Of a DNA stretch of 64,000 bases, positions 16,837-27,672 are shown piece by piece. The stretch comes from Novosphingobium sp. UBA6272 (GTDB lineage Bacteria; Pseudomonadota; Alphaproteobacteria; Sphingomonadales; Sphingomonadaceae): positions 50,136 through 114,135 of the forward strand of contig NZ_DJUW01000003.1 in NCBI RefSeq assembly GCF_002440635.1, in the 5' to 3' direction. Both the position numbers and the translations under genes were made by a program. The notes beneath the pieces were generated by a model that was given only the letters and a program-made list of their open reading frames with translations, ran no database searches and had not been told where the DNA came from. Position 1 is the stretch's first letter. Every line of letters begins with the position of its first letter.

Positions 16837-17484
16837 ATGTTTCTGAATCGCAGGTTTTCCGCATCGGCCTGGACCTGGGCCATGGCGCTTTGCGCCGCTG
16901 TGTTGCTGGCCGCGCCGCAGGCGGTCAAGGCGGCCAAGTTCTATGTCGATGGCACGGCGCTGGCGGTGAAGCCTGAGGAAAAGGTTGTTCCGGCCGCGCC
17001 CAAGCCGCTGCAGATCCTCTATGAATTCCAGCGTGATGGCGGCCCCAATCCCAAGGCGACCAAGTTCACCAAGCCGTTCATCCTGGAAGATCTGAAGGCC
17101 AGCGGCGGCTTTTCCTCGGTCGCCGAAACCCCGGTTGAGGGTGGCGCGGTGCTGAGCATCAAGTTCAACAACGTAGTCGATCCCGAGGCGCTGAAGAAGG
17201 CCAAGGCCGACGGGTTCAAGACCGGGCTCAGCTTTGGCCTGTTTGGCGGCACCGTGGTCGAGGACCTCTATGTGGTGACCTTCGAATATGTCCCCGCACC
17301 GGGCGCCACCCCGATCAAGACGGTGGTCCACCACAAGCTCACCACCTCGATCGGCAAGGTCGACCAGACCACGATCCCGGGCGTGCAGTACAAGAAGGCA
17401 GACCTCGCGGTGCGCGAACTGGTGCGCCAGGTGATGGCGCGCGGGCTCAACAACCTGTTCGCCGATCCGGCCTTCCCGCGCTGA
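16837..17484 (+). CDS. secreted protein of unknown function, paired with a lipoprotein
   Basis: A 215-residue protein. The frame opens at 16774, but the ATG at 16837 gives a proper signal peptide (MFLNRRFSASAWTWAMALC, hydrophobic core to about residue 35, cleavage near VKAA). The mature part is a mixed alpha/beta domain with the pattern ILYEFQRDGGPNPKATK, then EDLYVVTFEYVPAPG, and ends close to a helix VRELVRQVMARGLNNLF. I do not recognise a family, although the design (conserved N-terminal strand, central beta meander, terminal helix) is like proteins that bind outer-membrane components. Its stop overlaps the start of a lipoprotein gene (TGATG), so the two are probably made together and may act as an envelope complex. 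Confidence 0.7.
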   Translation: MFLNRRFSASAWTWAMALCAAVLLAAPQAVKAAKFYVDGTALAVKPEEKVVPAAPKPLQILYEFQRDGGPNPKATKFTKPFILEDLKASGGFSSVAETPVEGGAVLSIKFNNVVDPEALKKAKADGFKTGLSFGLFGGTVVEDLYVVTFEYVPAPGATPIKTVVHHKLTTSIGKVDQTTIPGVQYKKADLAVRELVRQVMARGLNNLFADPAFPR

Positions 17485-18053
17485 TGGGCACAGCCGCGAA
17501 GGGCTGGGCGCTAGTGCTGGGTTCCGCGCTGGCGCTGGCCGGCTGCGTCAGCATGCCGATCGACGAGGTTCCGGCTTCGCTCGAGACGCTGCAGGCGTTG
17601 CGTCAGGCTCAGATTCCGGCACTGGGACTTGGTTCCTTCACCACCGCGAAAGGCCTCGATCCGCGCAGTATCAACATTCGCGGATCGACCCTGCACCCGG
17701 CCAAAGGCAGCAGCTTTGCCGCCTTCCTGGGTGAGACCTTTGCCACCGAACTACGCGCTGCAGGCAAGCTTGATCCTTCAGCGCCGCTGGCCCTCTCGGG
17801 CGAACTGACCGAGAGCCAGGCAAAGGAGAACATGGCCAGAGGAACCGCCGCGCTGGGCGCGACACTGACCCTCTCGCGCGGCGGCAAGGCAGTGTTCTCC
17901 AAGCCCTACCGGGTCGAGACCAGCTGGAAGTCCGACTTCATCGGCGCGCTGGCCATCCCCGATGCGTTCCGCAACTACAACGGGCTTTATGCACTGCTGG
18001 TGCGCAAGGCACTGACCGATCCCGAAATGATCGCGGCGATGAAGGGTGGCTGA
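17484..18053 (+). CDS. lipoprotein of unknown function
   Basis: A 189-residue protein with a lipoprotein signal (ALALAGCVSM; acylated Cys about residue 21). The ATG overlaps the stop of the preceding secreted-protein gene. The mature domain contains a long amphipathic region (SFAAFLGETFATELRAAGKLD) and the strand-turn pattern LALSGELTESQA, reminiscent of YajG-like and other small envelope lipoproteins that bind or assemble polymers. No catalytic motif is visible. Together with its partner gene it forms a two-gene envelope unit between recN and a GNAT acetyltransferase. The pairing is the strongest clue to function, and the assignment stays at lipoprotein. Confidence 0.75.
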   Translation: MGTAAKGWALVLGSALALAGCVSMPIDEVPASLETLQALRQAQIPALGLGSFTTAKGLDPRSINIRGSTLHPAKGSSFAAFLGETFATELRAAGKLDPSAPLALSGELTESQAKENMARGTAALGATLTLSRGGKAVFSKPYRVETSWKSDFIGALAIPDAFRNYNGLYALLVRKALTDPEMIAAMKGG

Positions 18054-18738
18054 TCGGTATGACCTGCTCGATCGCCCGGTCTGGCACTGGTTGACCGGCC
18101 CCGGCGCTGCGTTGGCGCGGGACGGGGGTGGGGCGGTCCGGATCGATCCGGGCTATGGCCCCTTCGCCGCAGCGCGTGATAGATCCGATGCGGCACAAGC
18201 CGCGCTGGCTGCGCTGGTCCAGCCGGGGGAGCAGGTCTGGCTGGTCGAGCCGGAGGAATGGTCCGCGCCGCCCGGCATGCGCCATGTCCGGACCGCGCCG
18301 CTGTTGCAGATGGTGGCGCAAAACCCTGTGCCAATTCAGCTCGACGATGCGCCGTCCGAGCCGCTGGGCAGCGATGACGCGGCCGCGATGACCGAGCTGG
18401 CGCTCGCGACAGAGCCGGGCCCGTGGAGCGAGCGCACCCGGCTATACGGGCAGTTCTACGGCATCCGGAGGGATGAGCGCTTGGCCGCGATGGCCGGCCC
18501 GCGGATGCGTCCGGCGGAGGGCTTGCAGGAAGTCTCCGGGGTTTGCACCTGGCCCGAGTATCGCGGGCAAGGGCTGGCCGGTGTGCTGATCCGCCGGGTC
18601 ATGGCCGATATCGTCGCCGTCGGACGGACGCCGTTTCTCCACTCGTATGCCGGCAATACCAAGGCGATCGGGCTTTATGAATCGCTTGGTTTTGTGGCAC
18701 GGCGGAACATGGTGGTGACGGTTCTGGAGCGCGGCTAA
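18046..18738 (+). CDS. GNAT-family N-acetyltransferase (FR47-like)
   Basis: A 230-residue protein with a GTG start overlapping the upstream stop by eight bases. The C-terminal half (about 110-228) is a GNAT fold: the acetyl-CoA binding loop is YRGQGLAGVLIRRV (Q/R-x-x-G-x-G/A), followed by the hydrophobic strand TPFLHSYAGNTKAIGLYESLGF, whose N...A...YE.LGF pattern is typical of FR47-like GNATs. The N-terminal half is an extra alpha/beta region. The substrate cannot be inferred. The gene ends nine bases before ligA and is probably cotranscribed with it. Confidence 0.85.
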   Translation: MADRYDLLDRPVWHWLTGPGAALARDGGGAVRIDPGYGPFAAARDRSDAAQAALAALVQPGEQVWLVEPEEWSAPPGMRHVRTAPLLQMVAQNPVPIQLDDAPSEPLGSDDAAAMTELALATEPGPWSERTRLYGQFYGIRRDERLAAMAGPRMRPAEGLQEVSGVCTWPEYRGQGLAGVLIRRVMADIVAVGRTPFLHSYAGNTKAIGLYESLGFVARRNMVVTVLERG

Positions 18739-20871
<2,133 letters not shown>

Positions 20872-20874
20872 GGC

Positions 20875-21303
20875 TCAGCGATAGTAGCTGTAGCTCCCGC
20901 AAAAGCCTTGATCATCGCTGGAGCGCGGCATGGCCGGGCCTTCGAATACTTCCATGCCCAGACTGTTGCGGGCTCCCTGGCGATAGACCACGATCCAGCG
21001 GACCGGGGCATTGCAGCCGAATTCGTTGCCGCGCAGCATCTTGACGCGGCGCGGGCTCGTCACCTTGAGAACCCGGGCCGGGAACACCCCGGTGATGCTT
21101 TGATAGGCGGGAAGGTCTGCCGCGACGGTTACCGCAATGGTTTGCCCGGCTGCGATCAGCCGCGAGGGGGAAAGCCGGATATCACCGGTGATTGAGATCG
21201 CCGTGGTCGAGGCGGCGCGCCAGCGTTCTTCCCCGGCGGGTTTGGCTTGGGCAACCGAAGCAATGGCGGCGATCGCAAATGCGGAAAGGCGAAGAGACTT
21301 CAT
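20875..21303 (-). CDS. small secreted protein of unknown function
   Basis: A 142-residue protein starting MKSLRLSAFAIAAIASVAQA, a Sec signal peptide cleaved near residue 20. The mature part is about 120 residues with a beta-rich centre (TAISITGDIRLSPSRLIAAGQTIAVTVAAD) and two Cys (FGCNAPV and FCGSYSYY) that could form a disulfide in the periplasm. No family is recognised. It converges on ligA with only three bases between the stops, so the genes share their 3' region. Host-like codon use indicates a resident gene. Confidence 0.75.
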   Translation of the reverse strand: MKSLRLSAFAIAAIASVAQAKPAGEERWRAASTTAISITGDIRLSPSRLIAAGQTIAVTVAADLPAYQSITGVFPARVLKVTSPRRVKMLRGNEFGCNAPVRWIVVYRQGARNSLGMEVFEGPAMPRSSDDQGFCGSYSYYR

Positions 21304-21510
21304 GCCTTGGGTTTAGCGCATGCCGCGCCGCTGGCAATTGTTTGAGCGGCCTAACGCGCTCTGACGGGCCTGCAACACTCTGGCAAGGCAAGCTGTCGGG
21401 GACGGAGTCTGCCTGCCGCAAGACTTCGTTTACCATGCGCCGAAAGCAGGAATTTACCAATCTCAGCTATGCCCAGGTTCGATCCATGCATTTGACGAAG
21501 GTTGAGGACC

Positions 21511-21684
21511 ATGAAATTCCGGAAACATTTTCTAACCGACAACCGAGGTGCCGCTGCGGTTGAACTTGGTTTGGTTCTTGGCCTGGTAACGATAGCTGTT
21601 CTTGGTACGGTCATCGGGCTGGGTACAGGCGTCCAGTCAAGCTATCAGGATACCGCGCAAAAGGTGGCCGACGCCACCCCGTAG
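21511..21684 (+). CDS. Flp-family type IVb pilin-like small protein
   Basis: A 57-residue protein with GAGG seven bases before the ATG at 21511; a TTG at 21502 would add three residues. The leader MKFRKHFLTDNRG is followed by AAAVELGLVLGLVTIAVLGTVIGLG and a short polar tail. This is the layout of Flp/TadE-like pilins: a basic leader, processing after Gly, Glu at mature position 5, then one hydrophobic helix. The usual Tyr after Glu is Leu here. No tad/cpa genes for pilus assembly occur in the window, so it is an orphan pilin or needs a distant tad locus. Confidence 0.7.
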   Translation: MKFRKHFLTDNRGAAAVELGLVLGLVTIAVLGTVIGLGTGVQSSYQDTAQKVADATP

Positions 21685-21695
21685 GGCGGGCCAGA

Positions 21696-22577
21696 TCAGC
21701 TGTGCTCCTGCGCTTCTGGAATCGGGGCGCGGGTGCGGCGGACCGCGACAATCAGCACCCCCAGCAACGCAATTGCAGATCCGGCGATCATTTGCGTGTC
21801 GAGCTGGTCTCCGGTAATTGCCACCCCCAGGCCAATCGTGGCCAGTGGAGTGATCAGGGTTAGCGGGGCGAGCAGGTTTGCCTCGTAGCGCTGGATCAGC
21901 ACGAAATAAGCAGTGTGGGCCAACACCGAAACCACCAGCGCCGAAAACAGCAAGGCAATCACGAAGGACCAGCCCGCCGCCGCGGCGTGGCTCCATTGCG
22001 GCAGTTCGCTCGCGATACTGAGCGGCATCAGCAGGACCATGCCGGTCAGCCCGACCCAAGCCTGAAAGCGCAACGGGTCGATCGCCTCCATCTGCTTCAT
22101 CAAAACCGCGCCAAGACTGCCGGAAAAGGCAGCCGCCAGTATCAGCAGCATGCCGGCCGAAATCGCAAAGCCAGGCTGCCACACCACCAGAAGCACCCCG
22201 ATCAGGGTCAGGGTGATTCCCAGCGCGCGGCGCCAGCGGATCCGTTCGCCCAGCATCAGGATCGACAGCAGCGTGGTGATCGGCACCCCGGCCTGACTAA
22301 CAATTGCGGCTTCGGAAGGTGTAACGGTTTGCAGGCCAACGAACAGCAGGGCAAAGGATCCGCCGCCCATCAGCAGGCCAACCACCAGAATTCGCCAGGC
22401 CGGACGCGGCATCGGTCGCAGCCAGGGCAGGGTGGCGAAGAGCACGATCGCAAAGCGCAGCCCGGCATAGAACAGCGGCGGAACGTGCCAATCGGTCACC
22501 ACGATCTTGCTGACCACATTGTTGACTGCCCAGACCAGGCAGATCGCGACCAGCAGCAGGAAATCGCGAAGGTTCAA
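21696..22577 (-). CDS. EamA/DMT-family transporter
   Basis: An inner-membrane exporter of the drug/metabolite transporter superfamily with ten predicted helices in two repeats (first from about LLLVAICLVWAVNNVVSKIV, second from about LILAAAFSGSLGAVLMKQM). The frame stays open to an ATG at 22640, but that adds a Gly/Cys/Arg-rich leader unlike the family. The TTG at 22577 starts right before the first helix and is preferred. The conserved GE-x-x-x-W-R segment (LGERIRWRRALGITLTLIGV) ends repeat one. Substrates of such proteins range from amino acids to small drugs and cannot be predicted. It is a single gene flanked by the pilin gene and an RTX gene. Confidence 0.85.
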   Translation of the reverse strand: MNLRDFLLLVAICLVWAVNNVVSKIVVTDWHVPPLFYAGLRFAIVLFATLPWLRPMPRPAWRILVVGLLMGGGSFALLFVGLQTVTPSEAAIVSQAGVPITTLLSILMLGERIRWRRALGITLTLIGVLLVVWQPGFAISAGMLLILAAAFSGSLGAVLMKQMEAIDPLRFQAWVGLTGMVLLMPLSIASELPQWSHAAAAGWSFVIALLFSALVVSVLAHTAYFVLIQRYEANLLAPLTLITPLATIGLGVAITGDQLDTQMIAGSAIALLGVLIVAVRRTRAPIPEAQEHS

Positions 22578-22688
22578 ATTGCACCGCCCCAAAGCACAGA
22601 AGGCGCAGCCGAAGCCGCGCCTTCCCCCATGCTGCCCCATGGGTGCGAATGCAAGGATGAGGTCGCCTTTACTCTTGCATTCGGGAAC

Positions 22689-25199
22689 TCAGAACACGAA
22701 GTCGGTGGCGGTGAGGGTCTGGGTGCCCGCGCCGACCAGCAGCATTTCCATGTCCGAAGTGCCATTGCCGTCAAGATCGACATAGACCCGCAGGTCTGCG
22801 CCCAGATCGGCCCAGCGCACCTCGGCGGTGCCGTTGGCGTGGAAGGCCTGGCCATCGATGAAGGTCAGCGTCTGGCGACCGGCGATGTTCGGATTGGCAT
22901 CCAGAGCCCGGAAATCGAGCGTGTCGGTGCCGGCCTGGAAGTCCATGATCTGGTCCGCGCCGCTACCGGTCAGGCTGTCGTTGGTGAACAGGTAGCGGAA
23001 CTGGTCCGCGCCGTCGCCGCCGGTCAGGATGTCGGATCCGGCCAGGCCCATGATCTTGTCGTTGCCGATCCCGCCGTCGATCGTGTCGCCCAGGAATCCG
23101 CCGCGAATCTGGTCGATCCCGTCGCCACCGTTGATGACGTTGATCGCGCCCAGGGCGGATTTGATGACGTCGACGCCGGTGCTGCCGGTGATGTTGAAGG
23201 TGACGTTCGCGCCGCCGGTCATGCCGGTGGCAAAGAACACATCGCCGGGCACCATGGAGACCGCGATGGTCCCCGTTCCGGACAGCGCCGAATTGCTGGC
23301 AAAGCCGCTGGTGAACTGGGCATTGGTCAGGTTGAGGGTGGTGCCGGCGGTCATGTCGATCCCCTCGAACCCGGTGATCGTGCCAAGCGAGACCGAACCA
23401 TTGACGATACGCAGCGTGTCGGTATCGGTGCCGCCGTTGACGTGCGATCCGTTGGACTGCGCCCAGACGGCCACCAGGTCATTCCCGGCCCCTGCATTGA
23501 CCGTGTCGACCCCGCCCGCGATCGTGATGGTATCGCCACGGTTGCCGCCGGTGATCAGGTCATTGCCGCCGCCATCGCTGATGATGCCGATGGCATCGGG
23601 GTGGACGGTGATCGTCTCATTGCCGCCGGCACCCTGGATGTTGAAGGTGATGTTCGATCCAGCCGCCACCGCGAAATTGTTGGTCAGCGCGCTCTGCCCA
23701 GCGAACAGGCTGACCGAGATCGTGCCGGTGCCGCTGATCGCGGCGTTGCTGGGCAGGCTGAAGAACTGGCCGTTGCTGAGCGCGAGCGTGGCGGCGTTCT
23801 GCAGTTCGATTGCTTCGATTCCGCTCATCGTGAACGGTGTCACCGTTCCACCGGTGAGGCGCAGCGTATCCGTTCCGATGCCGCCAAGGATCTGCGAATT
23901 GCCGTTGTTGGCATTGATGATGATCAGGTCGTCACCGTCGCCGCCATTGAGCACGTCTGCGCCGCCGCCCCCGATCAGGGTGTCATTGCCGCCGAAGCCG
24001 GAAATGAGGTCCTTGAACTGCGTGCCGGTCAGGCTGTTGTCGTTGGCGCCGCCATCGAGTTGGATCACGTCGTTGGCCGACCAGTTGGTGAAGGTGGTGC
24101 TGGCAAAGGTGAAGTTGTTGGTGACGTCGATTTCAACCTTGTCGGCATTTGCGGTACCCTCGATCGTCCCGGTCTGGGCGTTTGCGCTAATTGTCGTGTC
24201 GCTGACCAGAAGCAGCAGGGAGCCTGTCGAGGAGCGGATCGTGCCGTTGTCCAGATCGAGGTTGGTGATCTTCATCTGGAACCCGTGCCCGTCGAGGATC
24301 ACGCCGTTGACCAGTTCAGTCAACGCGGTGTTGGCACCGAAGAACGCGCTCGCAGCGGAAAAGGCGTTGTCGAACCGGATCGTCCCGCCGGCGAGGCGAT
24401 AGCTGCCGTCGCCCCATGCTGCGGCAGAGGAGGCAATGGCGATTGTGCCGTTGTCGACAATGTTGCCGAGAGTCAGCACACCGCTCGATCGATGGCCGAA
24501 GTTTCCGGTCATCGTCAGGGTGGTACCGGTGGGAGCCATGATTTGGCCACTGCCGGTGGTCCCGGTTTCACCAAGGGTGGTGCCTGTGTTATTGGTCAGG
24601 GTTCCGCTGGTGCGAAGGATTGCATTGTTGTGCAGCGTAATGCTGGCAGTGCCGAACACGCCGCCATTCAGACCGGAGAGCGTGCCGCCTTCGACGCTGA
24701 TGATGCCGCCAAAGGTTGTATTCGAGCTGCCAAGCTGCAGCGTTCCCGCGCCAAGCTTGGTGATACTGCCATTCCCGATTATCGGCGCATTGATCCGCGC
24801 CGTGGTGCCGGCGGTGGCTACGTTGAACTCGGTTTCGTTACCGATCGACACCCGGAGACCGCCAAACGAGCTGATCTCAAACTCTCCGCCGCCAACCGCA
24901 GTGGTCACATTGACCCGGGCAACGCCAGTTCCGATGGCACCTGCGTCGAAGGAGAGCGTGGCAACGCCGCTGCCGCTATCGGCCAGCGAGCCCTGGAACA
25001 GCACATCGCGCGCGCCGGTGCTGGTGACGTTGAGCGTGCCAAGCGTCACAGTGGTGTTTTCGGTGAAGGTCGCGATCGTCGCGCCGCTTCCGCCGACCAC
25101 CACGATATCGGCAATTGCGCCGGACCCGTTCGGCACGCCGCCGCTCCAGTTGGCGCTATCGGTCCACAGTCCGCTGTTGGTATTGTTCCAAAGTGGCAT
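22689..25199 (-). CDS. RTX calcium-binding exoprotein with autotransporter-type beta-helix repeats
   Basis: An 836-residue secreted protein. The ATG at 25199 is chosen because CGGGAGAATGTGAC lies before it, almost identical to the site before the paralogue at 27512. Residues 1-330 have beta-helix passenger-type repeats (SGLWTDSANWSGGVP at the start; later GAGTLQLGSSNTTFGGIISVEGGTL). Residues about 440-740 hold RTX-like Ca2+-binding nonapeptides (GGDGDDLIIINANNGNSQILGG; GGDGADQFRYLF) and repeat blocks. The C-terminus (GADLRVYVDLDGNGTSDMEMLL, ending DFVF) has the Asp-plus-hydrophobic ending of type I secretion substrates. Such proteins are usually exported through an ABC/HlyD/TolC channel and fold on Ca2+. 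No catalytic domain is seen, so it may be a surface layer, adhesin or biofilm matrix protein. No exporter gene lies nearby. Confidence 0.85.
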   Translation of the reverse strand: MPLWNNTNSGLWTDSANWSGGVPNGSGAIADIVVVGGSGATIATFTENTTVTLGTLNVTSTGARDVLFQGSLADSGSGVATLSFDAGAIGTGVARVNVTTAVGGGEFEISSFGGLRVSIGNETEFNVATAGTTARINAPIIGNGSITKLGAGTLQLGSSNTTFGGIISVEGGTLSGLNGGVFGTASITLHNNAILRTSGTLTNNTGTTLGETGTTGSGQIMAPTGTTLTMTGNFGHRSSGVLTLGNIVDNGTIAIASSAAAWGDGSYRLAGGTIRFDNAFSAASAFFGANTALTELVNGVILDGHGFQMKITNLDLDNGTIRSSTGSLLLLVSDTTISANAQTGTIEGTANADKVEIDVTNNFTFASTTFTNWSANDVIQLDGGANDNSLTGTQFKDLISGFGGNDTLIGGGGADVLNGGDGDDLIIINANNGNSQILGGIGTDTLRLTGGTVTPFTMSGIEAIELQNAATLALSNGQFFSLPSNAAISGTGTISVSLFAGQSALTNNFAVAAGSNITFNIQGAGGNETITVHPDAIGIISDGGGNDLITGGNRGDTITIAGGVDTVNAGAGNDLVAVWAQSNGSHVNGGTDTDTLRIVNGSVSLGTITGFEGIDMTAGTTLNLTNAQFTSGFASNSALSGTGTIAVSMVPGDVFFATGMTGGANVTFNITGSTGVDVIKSALGAINVINGGDGIDQIRGGFLGDTIDGGIGNDKIMGLAGSDILTGGDGADQFRYLFTNDSLTGSGADQIMDFQAGTDTLDFRALDANPNIAGRQTLTFIDGQAFHANGTAEVRWADLGADLRVYVDLDGNGTSDMEMLLVGAGTQTLTATDFVF

Positions 25200-25454
25200 G
25201 TCACATTCTCCCGTTCCGTTCCGCAAGGCGCAGCTTCCCGGGCCCGAAACCGAGCCTGTGCCGCCGCCGCGGTGCATCGCTAAAGGTATGCTGGAGACCA
25301 AAGGCGAAAGGCCACCAGCTGCTGGGCTGTGAACTAGGGGGTGGTTGCAGATGAAACTTGGCGAAATTCGACAGAAAAGTTGTAGGAATCCGTCAATCTT
25401 CGCCGGGAAACTGGACATTTCCGACAAAGTTGAACGTTTCGGACACGTCTGGAA

Positions 25455-27512
25455 TCAGAGCAGGAAGTCGCTTGCCGACAGCACCTGCGCCCCGGCGCCG
25501 ACCAGCAGCATTGCCATGTCGGCTGTGCCATTGCCGTCAAGGTCAACGAACACTCCAAGGTCCGCGCCAAGATCAGCAAACCGGACCTGCGGGATGCCGT
25601 TGTTGACGAAGGCCAGCGTGCCGATGAAGGTCAGAGCCTGACGCCCAGCCGTGAACGGATCGGCATCCAAAGTCCGGAAATCGAGCTTGTCGCTGCCAGA
25701 GACGAAATCGAGGATCGCATCGGCGTTTGCTCCGGTCCCGGAATCGGTGGTGAACAGGTAACGGAACTGGTCCGCTCCTGCGCCGCCGGTCAACACATCC
25801 GCACCGCCCAGGCCCATGATCTTGTCGTTGCCATTGCCGCCGTTGATCGTGTCAACCTGGCTTCCGCCGCGGATCTGGTCGACATCATCGCCGCTGTTGA
25901 TCGTGTTGGTGACGTTGAGATTGGCCTTGATCACATCGATCCCGGTGCTGCCGGTGATGATGAAGTTGATCGCCGAGCCGGGCGATGCGGTCATGCCGGT
26001 CGCGAAGAATACATCGCCGGGCGACATCGTTATTGTGATGGTGCCGGTTCCGGAAAGGGTCGAACTGGTTGAAAACCCGTTGGTGAACTGCGCGCTGGTC
26101 AGGTTCAGCGTCGCACTGCTGAGAGTAATCGCCTCAAAGCCGGTGACCGAGCCCAAAGTGATCGAAGCGGAATTGACTTGAAGGGTATCGGTGTCGGCAC
26201 CGCCATCGATGAACGAACCACTGGCGTTGAGTATAATTGTGTCGTTGCCGTTACCGCCGTTGATTGTATCGATTCCCCCGCCGCCGCCTAAGGTGTCGGC
26301 ACCGTCGAACCCGTTGATCGTGTCGCGCCCGGTGGTTCCGGTCAGGCTGTTGATGCCTGCGCTGCCGTTGATCGTGATCAGATCGGTCCCGGCGGTCCAG
26401 TTCGACAGGGTTACGCCGGACAGGTTGAAGCCAAATTCGGCATTGACAGTGAACTGATCGACCCCGGCGGTGCCTTCGATCGTGCCATTCTGGGCATTGT
26501 TCGCGACAAAGATGTCATTGACGGTGACATTCAGCGCGCCGACCGAGCTGCGGAGCGTACCGGCGTCGAAGTCGAGGTTGCTGATCGTGGTCGCAAATCC
26601 GGCGGTATCGAGGATCCCGTTATTGTTTATCTCGGTCAGGCCCTGGCCGGGATGGCTCAACAGGTTCGCCGCGTTAAAGGCATTGCCGATCAAGAGCGTG
26701 CCGCCGTTGATCCGGAACGACGAATTGGTCACATTCTCCCCAATCGAGCCAAAGCTGGCGACCACCGTCCCGGTATCGGTTAGGCTGCCGAAATTCATGG
26801 TCCCTTGCGAGAGGTGCGAAAGGGTTCCGGTCAACGTCAGGGTGGTGGCTGCTTTGGCAGCGATTGTGGCTGAACCGGCATTGCCAGTGACGTTGAGGTT
26901 GGTGGCAAAGACCTGATTTGTCGATCCCGACGAACGGAAAGTGGCGTTGTTCGAAATGGTGACCGTGCCCGAGCCCAGCGCCGCATCGTTCAAGGCATCC
27001 AGTATACCACTGATAATGTCGATTCCGCCGGTAAAGGAGTTGGTAGCGTTCAGCTCCAGCGTCCCGGCACCGGACATGATCAGCGTGCCCGCGCCCAGGA
27101 CTGGCAAATCGAACCGGGCAATCGATCCAGCGGTCACCACATTGACCAGCAAGTCGGACGCCAGCGTCAACCGCAAACCGGCGGAACTGCTGAAGGTGGT
27201 CGGGCTGGTGGTGGCCAGCGTATTGATGTTCAGCTGGGCGTTCGATGCGCCATTGTCAAAGATCAGGTCACCGATGTCCGTGCCCGAATCGGTGAGAGAG
27301 CCGCGGATGGTGATCCCGGTGGTCCCGGTCATGGTGATGTTCATGACCCCGACCGAAATGTCGGCGAATTCGGGAATGCCGACGATGATTGTGCCGCCGA
27401 CATTGGTCGCGAATGAAAACGTTGCGGTCGAACTGGGTGCAGAGGGCACGCCGCCAGTCCAGTTGGCGGGATCGGTCCAGGTTCCGTTGCCGGATGCTAT
27501 CCAGGTAGGCAT
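25455..27512 (-). CDS. RTX calcium-binding exoprotein, paralogue of the neighbouring gene
   Basis: A 685-residue secreted protein and tandem paralogue of the protein encoded at 22689-25199. Two ATGs lie close together; 27512 (MPTWIASGNGTW) is preferred because GGGAGAATG lies before it, as in the paralogue. It begins with the same W-x-x-PANW-x-GGVP pattern, has beta-helix-type repeats (SGAGTLELNATNSFTGGIDIISGIL), then RTX-like repeats (GGGGIDTINGGNGNDTIIL; GGAGADQFRYLF), and closes with DLDGNGTADMAMLL and terminal DFLL. About 250 bases separate the two genes, and they look like a recent duplication. Function should match the neighbour: calcium-stabilised export through a type I system, final role unknown. 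Confidence 0.83.
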   Translation of the reverse strand: MPTWIASGNGTWTDPANWTGGVPSAPSSTATFSFATNVGGTIIVGIPEFADISVGVMNITMTGTTGITIRGSLTDSGTDIGDLIFDNGASNAQLNINTLATTSPTTFSSSAGLRLTLASDLLVNVVTAGSIARFDLPVLGAGTLIMSGAGTLELNATNSFTGGIDIISGILDALNDAALGSGTVTISNNATFRSSGSTNQVFATNLNVTGNAGSATIAAKAATTLTLTGTLSHLSQGTMNFGSLTDTGTVVASFGSIGENVTNSSFRINGGTLLIGNAFNAANLLSHPGQGLTEINNNGILDTAGFATTISNLDFDAGTLRSSVGALNVTVNDIFVANNAQNGTIEGTAGVDQFTVNAEFGFNLSGVTLSNWTAGTDLITINGSAGINSLTGTTGRDTINGFDGADTLGGGGGIDTINGGNGNDTIILNASGSFIDGGADTDTLQVNSASITLGSVTGFEAITLSSATLNLTSAQFTNGFSTSSTLSGTGTITITMSPGDVFFATGMTASPGSAINFIITGSTGIDVIKANLNVTNTINSGDDVDQIRGGSQVDTINGGNGNDKIMGLGGADVLTGGAGADQFRYLFTTDSGTGANADAILDFVSGSDKLDFRTLDADPFTAGRQALTFIGTLAFVNNGIPQVRFADLGADLGVFVDLDGNGTADMAMLLVGAGAQVLSASDFLL

Positions 27513-27672
27513 GCGCATTCTCCCATCGAAGCGGGGTTGATATGGCGCGAACCCGGACAGACTTTTGCCTTGCCGTTAGGAGGAGGTTTCTGCCGTAACA
27601 CAGCCACAGAGTCCAGCCTCGCAGCCGGACGGCCCCGATGCGGGACCACGTATTCAGTTACTTTGCCTAGCG

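Noticed and set aside
21915..25283. A 1122-residue open frame on the plus strand
   Set aside because: It runs antisense to the EamA and RTX genes, has biased low-complexity sequence and no start context; it is a shadow of GC-rich coding DNA.
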